Origin: Hyphomicrobiales bacterium
Lineage (GTDB): Bacteria > Pseudomonadota > Alphaproteobacteria > Rhizobiales > Phreatobacteraceae
DNA length: 64,000 nt
Direction of reading: 5' to 3'
NCBI GenBank assembly: GCA_017304475.1
Contig: JAFKKV010000040.1
Coordinates: 1-64,000, forward strand
The notes beneath the pieces were generated by a model. The model did not search any database. It had not been told where the DNA came from and saw nothing but the letters and a program-made list of their open reading frames with translations. This document shows positions 1-8,639 of the stretch, in pieces. Each line of letters opens with the position of its first letter. Position 1 is the stretch's first letter. A program made the translations under genes and the position numbers.

Positions 1-21
1 TGATGCGGCGCGTGCGGCCAT

Positions 22-251
22 CAACCCTCTCCCACGTCTTCGTGGGAGAGGGTGACGGCAGAGCCTGCGGGTGAGGGTGGTTGCGTCGATGCGCGCCGTG
101 CATTCCCGCTCGAATTGATGGGCCGGGCGCCGCGCGGAGTTCTACCCCCGCCCATCCTTCGACCCGGAACGCACGGCGCGCACCGACGCAACGACCCTCA
201 CCCGGCCGCTGCCGCGGCCACCCTCTCCCGCGAAGGCGCGGGCGAGGGTTG
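22..251. repeat. Intergenic imperfect palindromic repeat, family A copy 1
   Basis: GC-rich element beginning with a tight hairpin (CTCTCCCACG, loop, CGTGGGAGAG at about 27-53). It continues as a long imperfect palindrome: GGTGAGGGTGGTTGCGTCG near 70-90 is matched in inverse near 185-205. A shorter relative lies at 1738-1905, on the other side of the amidase gene. No credible coding frame was seen. The hairpin may also act as a transcription end for whatever lies to the left. Confidence 0.7.
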
Positions 252-257
252 ACGCGC

Positions 258-1649
258 CTAATCCCAGGCCAACGTCCGTTGCGGCAAATCCCGCTCGACG
301 ACACGGCTGGCCCTGAGCACCAGGTCTTCGCGGAACGCGCCACCGACGACCTGCAGTCCGATCGGCAGTCCGCCTGCAGTAAAGCCGCAGGGCACGGAGG
401 CCGCCGGCTGGCGGCTCAGGTTGAACGGCCAGGTGAAGGGCGTCCAGTCGAACCATTCGGCAAACAGCGTGCGGTCCGGCGTGTCCAGGCCAGCGTCGAA
501 GGCCGGGATCGGCATGGTCGGCGTGACCAGCAGGTCGTAATCGCCGTGGAAGGCCTGCATGCGGGCGCTGAGCGCGCGGCATTCGTCCTGCGCCGCCTGC
601 AATTCGGCGGCCGAGAACTGGCGCGCCGAGACGACGAGTTCGAGCAGTTCGGGTTCCAGCATCTGCAACTGCCGCCCGCTCAGATGCCTGAGCGCACCGG
701 AATAGCCGCTGCGCCACATCACGCCCATCACCGGACGCAGGGCGGAAAGGTCGAGTTCCACTTCGCTGACCACGGCGCCGGCCTTGGCCAGGACCGCGAT
801 ACCCCGGTCGGCGGCTGCCGCGACGTCGGTCTCGACAGCCCCAAATCCCAGGTCGCGCGCATAGGCGATGCGCAGGCCCGAAACGCCCTGGCCAAGTGAT
901 TCGCGGTAATCGATCGCCCGGTACGGCACGGCGAAGGCGTCGCGCGCATCCGGCCGGCCGATCACCGCGAGCATCAGCGCGCTATCCTCGACCGTGCGGC
1001 TCAGCCCGCCGAACACGCCGAGCGTGCCGAGCGAATGGGCGAAATTGGGCACCAGGCCGAAGCTCGTCTTCAGCCCGAACAGGCCGGTGAAGGAGGCGGG
1101 GATGCGGATCGACCCGCCGCCGTCGCCACCGGTGGCGAGCGGACAGACACCGGTCGCCACCGCCACCGCCGCGCCGCCGCTCGAGCCGCCCGGCGTCTTG
1201 GCCGGGTTCCAGGGATTGCGGGTCACGCCCGTCAGCGGCCCGTGGGTGATGCCCTTCCAGCCATATTCGGGGGTCGTGGTCTTGGCGAAGAACACCGCGC
1301 CGGCCTCGCGCAGGCGGGCGACGCCCGGCGTATCGAAACCGCTCGGCGTCTCCGCCGTGGTGTGCGAGCCGAAGCGCATCGGCCAGCCGCTGACGTGATT
1401 GGTGTCCTTGACCGCGACCGGCACGCCGTCGAGCGGTCCCAGCGGCTCGCCGCGCAGCCAGCGCGCCTCGGACGCCCGCGCCATGCGGCGGCCGGTCGCT
1501 TCATCCACCAGGCAGAAGGCGTTGAGGGCCTTGTCGACCGCATCGAGGCGCGTCAGCGAGGCCTCGATCACCTCGACCGGCGACAATTGGCGCGCCCGAT
1601 AGGCGCGCGCCAGCTCGACAGCGGAGAGAGAGCTTGTTTCGGAAGCCAT
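258..1649 (-). CDS. Amidase signature family hydrolase
   Basis: 463-residue amidase-signature (AS) family enzyme, expected to hydrolyse an amide bond (R-CO-NH2 to acid plus ammonia). The Ser-cisSer-Lys triad is visible: Lys81 in VAVKDTN, Ser156 in GGSSGGAAVA and nucleophile Ser180 in GDGGGSIRIPAS. No signal peptide, so probably cytoplasmic. The start is set at the Met of MASETSSLSAVELARAYR, because the 34 residues encoded further upstream are compositionally unlike the family and run into the repeat. It resembles GatA-type folds, but there is no gatB or gatC neighbour and it lacks GatA context, so a stand-alone amidase is more likely. The substrate cannot be read from the sequence. It stands alone between two copies of repeat family A. 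Confidence 0.88.
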   Translation of the reverse strand: MASETSSLSAVELARAYRARQLSPVEVIEASLTRLDAVDKALNAFCLVDEATGRRMARASEARWLRGEPLGPLDGVPVAVKDTNHVSGWPMRFGSHTTAETPSGFDTPGVARLREAGAVFFAKTTTPEYGWKGITHGPLTGVTRNPWNPAKTPGGSSGGAAVAVATGVCPLATGGDGGGSIRIPASFTGLFGLKTSFGLVPNFAHSLGTLGVFGGLSRTVEDSALMLAVIGRPDARDAFAVPYRAIDYRESLGQGVSGLRIAYARDLGFGAVETDVAAAADRGIAVLAKAGAVVSEVELDLSALRPVMGVMWRSGYSGALRHLSGRQLQMLEPELLELVVSARQFSAAELQAAQDECRALSARMQAFHGDYDLLVTPTMPIPAFDAGLDTPDRTLFAEWFDWTPFTWPFNLSRQPAASVPCGFTAGGLPIGLQVVGGAFREDLVLRASRVVERDLPQRTLAWD

Positions 1650-1737
1650 GCCGCACCTCGTCCCGCCAGCATGCTGATGGAACGCGGCGGGCGGAACCAG
1701 CCTTGACGCAGGGCTGTCCGGCGAAGAGGCACCCCAC

Positions 1738-1905
1738 CAACCCTCGCCCACGTCTTCGTGGGAGAGGGTGGGTCCGGAGGACCCGGGTGAGGGTGGTTGC
1801 GTCGGTGCTATCAGTGCATTTCGGATCGAATTGACGGGCCGGCGCCCTTCAAACCCTCACCCGGCAGCTGACGCTGCCACCCTCTCCCGCAAGCGGGCGA
1901 GGGTT
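1738..1905. repeat. Intergenic imperfect palindromic repeat, family A copy 2
   Basis: Same opening hairpin as the copy at 22-251 (CCCACGTCTTCGTGGG near 1748-1763) and the same GGTGAGGGTGGTTGCGTCG block. It closes with a CACCCTCTCCCGC hairpin arm near 1878-1905. It is about 60 bp shorter than copy 1: the inner GCACGGCGCGC arm is missing. It fills most of the space between the amidase start and the end of the L,D-transpeptidase gene. Confidence 0.7.
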
Positions 1906-1928
1906 CATACGCGACGCTCGCGCCTGGA

Positions 1929-2603
1929 TCAGGCCGCTGCGGCGCCGCCGCGCGAGGGCAGGACGACGGCCTTGGTGCCGCTCGGCACGCGGCTGTAGAG
2001 GTCGATGATGTCCTGGTTCATGAAGCGGATGCAGCCGGACGAGACCTGGGTGCCGATGGTCCAGGGCTCGGTCGTGCCGTGCAGCCGGTAGAAGGTGTCG
2101 CGATTGCCGCGATAGAGATAGAGCGCGCGGGGGCCGAGCGGATTGGTCGGGCCGCCCGGCAGGCCGGCGGCGACCGGGCCATAACGGTCGGGCTCGCGGC
2201 GGATCATGTCCTGGGTCGGGGTCCAGCGCGGCCATTCGGCCTTGCGGCCGATGGTGGCGACGCCCGTCAGGTTGAAGCCTTCTTCCTTGCCGACGCCGAC
2301 GCCGTAACGCAGGGCCCGGCCGCCTTCCATCACCAGATAGGCGTGGCGCTCGGTCGGGTCGACGACGATCGTGCCCGGCTGCTCGCGGGTACGATAGCTG
2401 ACTTCCTGGCGCAGGAAGCGCGGGTCGACTTCGCTCAGATCGACGGCCGGGATCGGATAGGGCTCGGTGTCGATCGCGGCATACATCTGCAGGTAGCTCG
2501 GATCGATCCGTGGACCGGGGTCCGCCAGCTCCTGGCGCTGCGTCACGCAGCCTGCGAGGACAAATGGCGCGGTGGCCACGAAAAAGCGTCTATCGATCAT
2601 CAT
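1929..2603 (-). CDS. L,D-transpeptidase (YkuD domain) lipoprotein
   Basis: 224 residues. The N-terminus MMIDRRFFVATAPFVLAGC is a lipoprotein signal with a lipobox ending at Cys19, so the protein is probably anchored in the envelope. The YkuD catalytic motif is complete: His175 in the HGT segment and Cys191 in SSGCIRFMN. Such enzymes form 3-3 meso-DAP cross-links in peptidoglycan or attach proteins to it. The Met-Met start is preceded on the minus strand by AGAGG, a plausible ribosome site. About 200 bases separate it from rimO, which runs in the same direction. Its role as cross-linker or as an anchoring enzyme cannot be decided here. Confidence 0.9.
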   Translation of the reverse strand: MMIDRRFFVATAPFVLAGCVTQRQELADPGPRIDPSYLQMYAAIDTEPYPIPAVDLSEVDPRFLRQEVSYRTREQPGTIVVDPTERHAYLVMEGGRALRYGVGVGKEEGFNLTGVATIGRKAEWPRWTPTQDMIRREPDRYGPVAAGLPGGPTNPLGPRALYLYRGNRDTFYRLHGTTEPWTIGTQVSSGCIRFMNQDIIDLYSRVPSGTKAVVLPSRGGAAAA

Positions 2604-2805
2604 CGGCCTCTAGAACTCCGAACACCTGCGAAATGTTCCTGTCATGCGGAAGTGTCGGGTCGATAACAAACATCCTGGCCGCCGGGTATGACGTTCTCGT
2701 TACTTTTCCTGGAGTTCCGTGGCAGTGTGACTTTTGTGCATCGCACGCTGTGACGGCGCCGTGACGGCTGTCCCAAGGGAAACTGCCGCCTTCGCCGCGT
2801 GCGGA

Positions 2806-4116
2806 TCAGAGGCTTGCGTGCAGGTCATATTCGGTCGCCCGGTCGATCTTGACCGTGACCAGTTCACCCGCCGTCATCTTGCGTTTGGTGTGAATATAGA
2901 CGGCGCCGTCGATCTCCGGCGCATCGCCTTTCGACCGTGCCTTGACCACCGTCGGGCCGGCTTCGTCGACGATCACCTGCTGGCGCGTGCCGACCTTCTT
3001 CTTCAGGCGCTTCGCCGAGATCTCGGCCTGCTTCTTCATGAACCGGTGCCAGCGCTTGTCCATCACCTCAGGCGCAACATGATCGGCCAGCGCGTTCGAG
3101 GTGGCGCCCGCCACCGGCTCGTATTTGAAGCAGCCGACCCGGTCGAGCTGGACCTCGTCGAGCCAGTCGAGCAGGAACTGGAACTCCTCCTCGGTCTCGC
3201 CGGGGAAGCCGGTGATGAAGGTCGAGCGGATGGTCAGGTCCGGGCAGATCTCGCGCCAGCGGCGGATGCGCTCGGCGGTCTTTTCCTGGTGCGCCGGGCG
3301 CTTCATGCGGCGCAGCACGTCCGGGTGGGCGTGCTGGAAGGGGATGTCGATATAGGGAAGGATCTTGCCCTCGGCCATCAGCGGGATGACCTCGTCGACA
3401 TGGGGGTAGGGGTAGACATATTGCATGCGCACCCAGACGCCGAGTTCGCCGAGCGCCTGCGCGAGATCGAAGAACTTGGTCCGCCAGGTGCGGTCGCGCC
3501 ACTGGCTCTCGGCATATTTGACGTCGATGCCATAGGCCGAAGTGTCCTGCGAGATCACCAGCAGTTCCTTGACGCCGGCCGCGACCAGCTTCTCGGCCTC
3601 ACGCATGACCTCACCGAGCGGCCGCGATACGAGATCGCCGCGCAGCTTGGGGATGATGCAGAAGGTGCAGCGGTTGTTGCAGCCTTCGGAAATCTTCAGA
3701 TAGGCATAGTGCCGGGGCGTCAGCTTGATGCCCTGGGGCGGCACCAAGTCGAGGAACGGGTCGTGGCTCGGCGGCACCGCCTCGTGGACCGCGGCCAGCA
3801 CGCTCTCATATTGCTGCGGACCGGTGATCGCCAGCACGGAAGGGTGGGCGGCGCGGATCTGCTCGGGCTCGGCGCCCATGCAGCCGGTGACGATGACCCG
3901 GCCATTGTCCTTCAGCGCGTCGCCGATCGCCGCCAGGCTCTCCGCCTTGGCCGAATCGAGGAAGCCGCAGGTGTTGACGAGAACGAGATCGGCGCCCTGG
4001 TGGGTGCGCGACAGCTCGTAACCCTCGGCGCGCAGGCGCGTGATGATCCGCTCGGAATCGACGAGCGCCTTGGGACAGCCGAGCGAGACGAAGGAGATTT
4101 TGGGAGCAGCGTTCAT
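2806..4116 (-). CDS. rimO: Ribosomal protein S12 methylthiotransferase RimO
   Basis: 436-residue radical-SAM methylthiotransferase that adds a methylthio group to an Asp of ribosomal protein S12. Three N-terminal cysteines of the UPF0004 domain (Cys14, Cys50, Cys79) would hold one 4Fe-4S cluster, and the radical-SAM CNNRCTFC motif (Cys146, Cys150, Cys153) holds the second. A C-terminal TRAM-like segment follows. The phrase SEGCNNRCTFCIIP and the length match RimO better than MiaB. The start is taken at MNAAPKISFVSLGCPKA, since the 30 residues before it are not family-like. It is divergent from the glutathione S-transferase gene, with about 220 bases between. Confidence 0.93.
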   Translation of the reverse strand: MNAAPKISFVSLGCPKALVDSERIITRLRAEGYELSRTHQGADLVLVNTCGFLDSAKAESLAAIGDALKDNGRVIVTGCMGAEPEQIRAAHPSVLAITGPQQYESVLAAVHEAVPPSHDPFLDLVPPQGIKLTPRHYAYLKISEGCNNRCTFCIIPKLRGDLVSRPLGEVMREAEKLVAAGVKELLVISQDTSAYGIDVKYAESQWRDRTWRTKFFDLAQALGELGVWVRMQYVYPYPHVDEVIPLMAEGKILPYIDIPFQHAHPDVLRRMKRPAHQEKTAERIRRWREICPDLTIRSTFITGFPGETEEEFQFLLDWLDEVQLDRVGCFKYEPVAGATSNALADHVAPEVMDKRWHRFMKKQAEISAKRLKKKVGTRQQVIVDEAGPTVVKARSKGDAPEIDGAVYIHTKRKMTAGELVTVKIDRATEYDLHASL

Positions 4117-4336
4117 GGATCTTTTCGGCACCAGCAAAGCGCGCCAATAGGCCAAAGCGCCGTTCCGGACAAGCGAAAGAAGCGAGACCGGTGCCGGACG
4201 CGCCACGCGAAAGACCTACGACGGCATCGGTTTTCGCAACCCTGGTCGCCATCGTCTGGCGCCGGTGGCCGCTGGCGCGGGCCATCCCGACAGTGCATCT
4301 CTTCTCCGGTGCATCCGTTTTGGGGAATTGCCTTCC

Positions 4337-4993
4337 ATGCTGACGATCTACGGCGTCTATCGCTCGCGCGCCTCGCGCAATTTCTGGCTGGCCGACGAGC
4401 TCGGCATCGCCTATCGGCACGTGCCGGTCATCCAGGCCTACCGGCTCGCCGACCCGGCGGGCGCCGGCGCGCCGCTGAACACCCAATCCGCCGAATTCCG
4501 GGCCGTCAACCCGAACGGCCAGATCCCCGTGGTCGATGATGACGGCCTGCGTCTCCACCAGTCGCTCGGCATCAACCTGCATCTCGCCCGGAAACATGGC
4601 GGCCCGCTGGCGCCGGCGGATCTGACCGAGGACAGCCAGATGACCATGTGGACGCTGTGGGCGGCGACCGATGTCGAGCCCCACGCCATCCAGGTGCTCT
4701 ATCACCGGGTCGGCAAGCCTCCGGCCGAGCGCGATCCGGCGGTCGCGCAGGCCGCCGTCGAAGCTCTGCGCGCGCCCTTCGCCACCCTGAACGCCGAGCT
4801 CGGTAAGCGCGGCTTCGTCGTCGGCGACCGCTTCACCGTCGCCGATCTGAACGTCGCGGAGGTCGTGCGCTACGCCATGCCCGCACCGGAGCTGTTCGAC
4901 GCCGCGCCCCATGTTCGCACCTGGCTGAGCGCCTGCCACGCCCGGCCGGCTTTCGCCGCCATGATGGCCAAGCGCGAGGCCGAACCGGCCTGA
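4337..4993 (+). CDS. Glutathione S-transferase family protein
   Basis: 218 residues with a thioredoxin-like N-terminal half (MLTIYGVYRSRASRNFWLAD; the SRNFW segment occupies the usual glutathione-contact turn) ending at an IPVVDDDG strand near residue 70. An all-alpha C-terminal half contains the FTVADLNVAEV capping motif. The family conjugates or reduces substrates with glutathione in the cytoplasm; the substrate is unknown. The start at 4337 has GGGGAATTG upstream, and residue 1 begins the first beta strand. Convergent with the MarR gene, about 220 bases away. Confidence 0.85.
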   Translation: MLTIYGVYRSRASRNFWLADELGIAYRHVPVIQAYRLADPAGAGAPLNTQSAEFRAVNPNGQIPVVDDDGLRLHQSLGINLHLARKHGGPLAPADLTEDSQMTMWTLWAATDVEPHAIQVLYHRVGKPPAERDPAVAQAAVEALRAPFATLNAELGKRGFVVGDRFTVADLNVAEVVRYAMPAPELFDAAPHVRTWLSACHARPAFAAMMAKREAEPA

Positions 4994-5210
4994 GATCGGC
5001 GGACACCTCCAACCGGAACGATGCATCCGGGGCGATGGCGTGCCGGTGCGTCGACTTGTCGTGCCAGGCCCGAAACCGGCCCATCCTAGCCCCCAAGCCG
5101 GGGAATCGCCGGGCCGCACCCGCCAGGGCGCGGTTCGGCGCGACGGGCCCGCCTCTCCGACAGGTGAGCTGACACCGACGGGCCACGCCGGCGCAGCGAA
5201 ACTCCCGGGG

Positions 5211-5708
5211 CTACCCGGCGGCACCGTCCTGATGGTCGGATCTCGAAAGGGCGTTCAGTTCGGCCCGCAGGTGATCGGGGTCTGAGAGCGTCGTTTCGAT
5301 CGCGGCATGGACATGCCGCCAGATGGGCGCCGCCTCGGCCAGGACGCTCCGGCCGGCGGGCGTCAACAGCAGCAGTCGGGCGCGCTTGTCGGCCTGGTCG
5401 ACGGCCGTTTCGACGAGGCCGCGGCGCTCCAGCGGCTTGAGATTGGCCGTCACGGTCGTCCTGTCCATCGCCAGCAGCGCCGCCACCGCGCTGAGTTTCG
5501 CCGGCTGCGGGCGGTTGAGCGACATGAGAAGCGAGAATTGTCCGCTGGTCAGGCCCGCGGGCTTCAGGGCGATGTCGAAGCGGCGGGCGAGGGCGCGCGC
5601 CGCCCTCTGCGCATGCAGGCACAGACAGGCGTCACGCACCAGAAGCGTGGTTGCGAAGGGCAGGTCGGCAGGAGCGCGCATTGCGAGGGTTGACATCCGG
5701 GAGTTCAT
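5211..5708 (-). CDS. MarR family transcriptional regulator
   Basis: 165 residues. A winged-helix core runs from LTSGQFSLLMSLNRP through LAMDRTTVTANLKPLERRGLVETAVDQADKRAR (recognition helix plus wing with the D-x-R pattern), flanked by the dimerising helices typical of MarR proteins. The gene is divergent from a VOC protein and MFS transporter, which are the obvious regulatory candidates. An 18-bp perfect palindrome abuts the start codon, suggesting tight autorepression. No Shine-Dalgarno is visible because the palindrome takes that place. A later Met (codon 5 or 10) is possible, or the mRNA may be leaderless. Confidence 0.87.
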   Translation of the reverse strand: MNSRMSTLAMRAPADLPFATTLLVRDACLCLHAQRAARALARRFDIALKPAGLTSGQFSLLMSLNRPQPAKLSAVAALLAMDRTTVTANLKPLERRGLVETAVDQADKRARLLLLTPAGRSVLAEAAPIWRHVHAAIETTLSDPDHLRAELNALSRSDHQDGAAG

Positions 5709-5726
5709 TACGTTGATATCAACGTA
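5709..5726. promoter_or_regulatory. 18-bp perfect palindrome, probable MarR operator
   Basis: TACGTTGATATCAACGTA reads the same on both strands. It sits directly against the marR start codon (5706-5708) and about 200 bases before the VOC gene on the other strand. MarR dimers commonly bind such 16-20 bp palindromes in their own promoters, so the assignment to the adjacent regulator is by position. Confidence 0.75.
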
Positions 5727-5922
5727 GCCGATCGCACGTCAATCGGCTTCGACGGCGGCTCTTGCGGGATCCGCCCCCAAGATCCGACCTCAAGATCCGA
5801 CCCCAAGCTCTGCCTCGAAGAAAACGGCGACCGCATCCATGACGCACGGGTCCGGCGCCGCGCCATCCCGGCGCTTTTTCGCCGGCCATGCCTCGATACC
5901 CCCGATCAGACAGGAGACGACC

Positions 5923-6351
5923 ATGAAGATCGTGACCAGCCTCAGCTTTCAGGGCCAGTGCCGCGAGGCCTTCGAGTTCTACGCCAAGGTCCTGGGCGGA
6001 AAGATCACCGCCGCCATGCCCTATGCCGACGCGCCTCCGGACATGCCGATCACCGACGAGAAATATAAGACCTGGCTGATGCACTGCTGGCTCGAGGTCG
6101 GCGACCAGGCCCTGATGGGCGCCGACATGGATGTCGGGTGGGCCCGCAATATCGACAAGCCGAAGAACGGCTTCGACGTCACTTTGCACACCCAGGACAA
6201 AGCCCAGGCCGCGCGTTGGTACGCTGCATTGTCCGAGGGCGGCACCCAGGCCATGCCCTTCGCCGAGACCTTCTGGTCGCCCGGCTTCGGCTCCCTGATC
6301 GACAAGTTCGGCATCCCCTGGATGATCAACACCATTCCCTCCGCCGGCTGA
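5923..6351 (+). CDS. VOC (glyoxalase/bleomycin-resistance) family protein, PhnB-like
   Basis: 142 residues beginning MKIVTSLSFQGQCREAFEFYAKVLGGKIT, the canonical PhnB/3-demethylubiquinone-methyltransferase-like start of the vicinal-oxygen-chelate fold, and ending FGIPWMIN. These small cytoplasmic proteins are dimeric; many have no proven reaction. A GGAGACGACC ribosome site precedes the ATG at 5923; the longer upstream frame lacks one. First gene on the far side of the MarR operator, followed after 158 bases by the MFS gene, so both may be MarR targets. Confidence 0.85.
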   Translation: MKIVTSLSFQGQCREAFEFYAKVLGGKITAAMPYADAPPDMPITDEKYKTWLMHCWLEVGDQALMGADMDVGWARNIDKPKNGFDVTLHTQDKAQAARWYAALSEGGTQAMPFAETFWSPGFGSLIDKFGIPWMINTIPSAG

Positions 6352-6509
6352 CGGCCGCCGCGGGGCCATCCCCTCGGCCTGCGAAAAAAGTGATCGAGGA
6401 CCGCAATCGGGTGTCGGTATCGGCGGAGTTGAAACGTCCTTGGGGCGTCGACCACGCTCCGACGCCCGAACGGCGGCAGGGGCGGCGCACCGGACGCTCG
6501 GAGAAGACC

Positions 6510-7718
6510 ATGAACCACTCCTATCGCTGGGTGATCGTCGCGGCAGGTGGCCTGTTGGGCTGTGTCGCGATGGGCGCCATGTTCTCGCTGCCGGTCTTCC
6601 TGCGGCCGATGTCGCTCGACACCGGCTGGTCGGTCACCGGCATATCCGCGGCGATGACCATCGGCTTCCTGGCCATGGCCGCCGCCAGCATGGCGTGGGG
6701 TGGTCTCTCCGACCGTTTCGGACCGCGCCCGGTGGTGCTCACCGGATCGGTGGTGCTGGCCGCGAGCCTGGCGCTCGCCAGCCGGGCGGGCTCGCTCACC
6801 GAATTCCAACTGGTGTTCGGCCTTCTGATCGGTGCGGCGACCGCCGCCGTCTTCGCGCCGATGATGGCCTGCGTGACCGGCTGGTTCGACACGCAGCGCG
6901 GCCTCGCCGTCTCGCTCGTCTCCGCCGGCATGGGCATGGCGCCGCTGACCATGGCGCCGCTCGCGGCCTGGCTGGCGACGCGCTACGACTGGCGCGGCGC
7001 GATGCTGGTCATAGCCGGTGTCGCGGCCGTCCTGATGATCCCCGCCGCGCTGCTCGTGCGCCGCCCGCCGGCGCTCGAAGGCGGGCAGGCCGAAATGGCG
7101 GCCGACGCGCCGTCATCGGCGATGACGGTCGGGCAGGCCGTGCGCTCGCCGCAGTTCATCACCTTGATGCTGGCGAACTTCTTCTGCTGCGCGACCCATT
7201 CCGGCCCGATCTTCCACACGGTGAGCTATGCGGTGACCTGCGGCATTCCGATGATAGCGGCCGTCTCGATCTACAGCGTCGAGGGCCTGGCGGGCATGTT
7301 CGGCCGCATCGGATTCGGCCTCATGGGCGATCGGTTCGGGGCGCAGCGCGTGCTCGTCCTCGGACTCATGGCTCAGGCCTTCGGCGTGCTCGCCTATGTG
7401 TTCGTCGGCCAGCTCGGCGGCTTCTATGCCGTGGCGGTGGTGGTCGGCTTCCTCTACGCCGGCACCATGCCGCTTTATGCCGTGATCATCCGCGAGAATT
7501 TTCCGCTGCGGATGATGGGCACCATCATCGGCGGGACGGCCATGGCCGGCAGTCTCGGCATGTCCACCGGGCCTTTGCTCGGAGGCCTGATCTACGACCA
7601 TTTCGACAGCTACGCGCTGATGTATGTCGGCTCCTGGGGCATGGGACTGGCGGCCATGATGATCCTGATGGCGTTCCGGCCGTTCCCCGCCAAGCAGGCG
7701 GAGATGGCGCCAGCCTAG
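6510..7718 (+). CDS. Major facilitator superfamily transporter
   Basis: 402 residues with about twelve hydrophobic segments. The signature loop after helix 2 is present (GGLSDRFGPRPVV), with its counterpart in the second half (GRIGFGLMGDRFGAQRVL). This pattern fits the OFA/MCT-like or nitrate/oxalate-antiporter side of the superfamily, often importing or exchanging monocarboxylates, but the substrate is open. The start MNHSYRWVIVAAGG lies behind GGAGAAGACC. Downstream of the VOC gene on the same strand; it may belong to the MarR-controlled unit. Confidence 0.87.
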   Translation: MNHSYRWVIVAAGGLLGCVAMGAMFSLPVFLRPMSLDTGWSVTGISAAMTIGFLAMAAASMAWGGLSDRFGPRPVVLTGSVVLAASLALASRAGSLTEFQLVFGLLIGAATAAVFAPMMACVTGWFDTQRGLAVSLVSAGMGMAPLTMAPLAAWLATRYDWRGAMLVIAGVAAVLMIPAALLVRRPPALEGGQAEMAADAPSSAMTVGQAVRSPQFITLMLANFFCCATHSGPIFHTVSYAVTCGIPMIAAVSIYSVEGLAGMFGRIGFGLMGDRFGAQRVLVLGLMAQAFGVLAYVFVGQLGGFYAVAVVVGFLYAGTMPLYAVIIRENFPLRMMGTIIGGTAMAGSLGMSTGPLLGGLIYDHFDSYALMYVGSWGMGLAAMMILMAFRPFPAKQAEMAPA

Positions 7719-7751
7719 GGCCTCCCAGCCGCATTTGCGGTCCATCGCGCT

Positions 7752-7773
7752 GGGGCGGCCTCGAGACCGCCCC
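7752..7773 (+). terminator. Possible terminator hairpin after the MFS gene
   Basis: GGGGCGG at 7752-7758 pairs with CCGCCCC at 7767-7773 across an 8-base loop, 33 bases past the MFS stop. There is no T-run, so intrinsic termination is uncertain. Confidence 0.3.
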
Positions 7774-7948
7774 GGCGATCGGGGGAGATCCGGACAAGGG
7801 CAGGGGGCGATGTGCGGATTTGGCGCCCCGAAGGCTTGTCCCCCAAAGTCTTGGCGGCGGAAAGCGGCACGCGCCTGCGGCAAGTTTCCGTGCAGCCCGT
7901 CGCGCTCCGCCTTGTCATCGCCCGCGACCTGAGGCAGGAAGGCGCCAC

Positions 7949-8038
7949 GGAGAGATGGCCGAGTGGTTTAAGGCAGCGGTCTTGAAAACCGCCGTGGGTG
8001 CAAGCCCACCGTGAGTTCGAATCTCACTCTCTCCGCCA
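7949..8038 (+). tRNA. tRNA-Ser (anticodon TGA)
   Basis: The acceptor stem GGAGAGA (7949-7955) pairs with TCTCTCC (8028-8034), then G and an encoded CCA. The anticodon stem GCGGT/ACCGC holds the loop CTTGAAA, giving anticodon TGA, which reads UCA/UCG-type serine codons. The long variable arm (GTGGGTGCAAGCCCAC) is the class II serine feature, and the T-arm contains GTTCGAATC. Length about 90 with CCA. Confidence 0.97.
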
Positions 8039-8216
8039 TCGCCGCCTGTTGCCCCTGTGGCATCGCCAGCGAGCGGCCGTCAGCCCCGCCAATCACCGCC
8101 ATTTCTGCTCTACGGTCTGCTATGTCCTAGAGATCAGCGACGACAGCGATCGACCTCGTCGCGGACGTTGGCACCCTTGGTTTACCGACCAAAAGCAGGC
8201 TCACAAGGTAGGGACG

Positions 8217-8639
8217 ATGACCAAGGTGCTGGACCAGGGACCGTTCTTTCACGGCACAGTCGCCGATTTGCGTGTGGGTGATTTCCTCACCGCGGGACGC
8301 CGGTCGAACTATCGTCCTGAAGTCGTGATGAACCACATCTACTTCACTGCCATTGTGGACGGCGCCGGGCTTGCCGCTGAGATCGCGGCGGAACTCACCG
8401 AAGGCGGCGCAGTCCCGCGTGTTTATATCGTCGAGCCGACCGGGACATTCGAGAACGACCCGAACGTGACCGACAAGAAATTTCCCGGCAACCCCACGCG
8501 GTCGTATCGCAGCAACGCACCGCTCAAGATCACTGGGGAAATCACCCATTGGATCCGATTGACGCCCGAAGCACTGCAGGTGTGGAGAGAGCGACTGACC
8601 GCGCTGCGTTCGGACGAACGAGGCGAAATCATCAACTGA
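8217..8639 (+). CDS. arr: NAD(+)-rifampin ADP-ribosyltransferase (Arr)
   Basis: 140 residues matching the Arr family end to end: GPFFHGTVADLRVGDFLTAG, then NHIYFTA, a central RVYIVEPTG strand and the FPGNPTRSYRS segment. Arr enzymes inactivate rifamycins by ADP-ribosylating the C23 hydroxyl using NAD. The start at 8217 follows AGGTAGGGACG; longer frames overlap the tRNA. It lies about 180 bases after the tRNA-Ser gene and is the only gene in a short stretch whose flanks (8040-8200, 8640-9110) are non-coding. Chromosomal arr homologues are common in soil and water bacteria, so this may be an environmental copy rather than an acquired one. Confidence 0.92.
   Translation: MTKVLDQGPFFHGTVADLRVGDFLTAGRRSNYRPEVVMNHIYFTAIVDGAGLAAEIAAELTEGGAVPRVYIVEPTGTFENDPNVTDKKFPGNPTRSYRSNAPLKITGEITHWIRLTPEALQVWRERLTALRSDERGEIIN

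Noticed and set aside
2734..4539. A 601-codon plus-strand frame across rimO
   Set aside because: Overlaps the whole of rimO, whose iron-sulfur and radical-SAM motifs are unambiguous.
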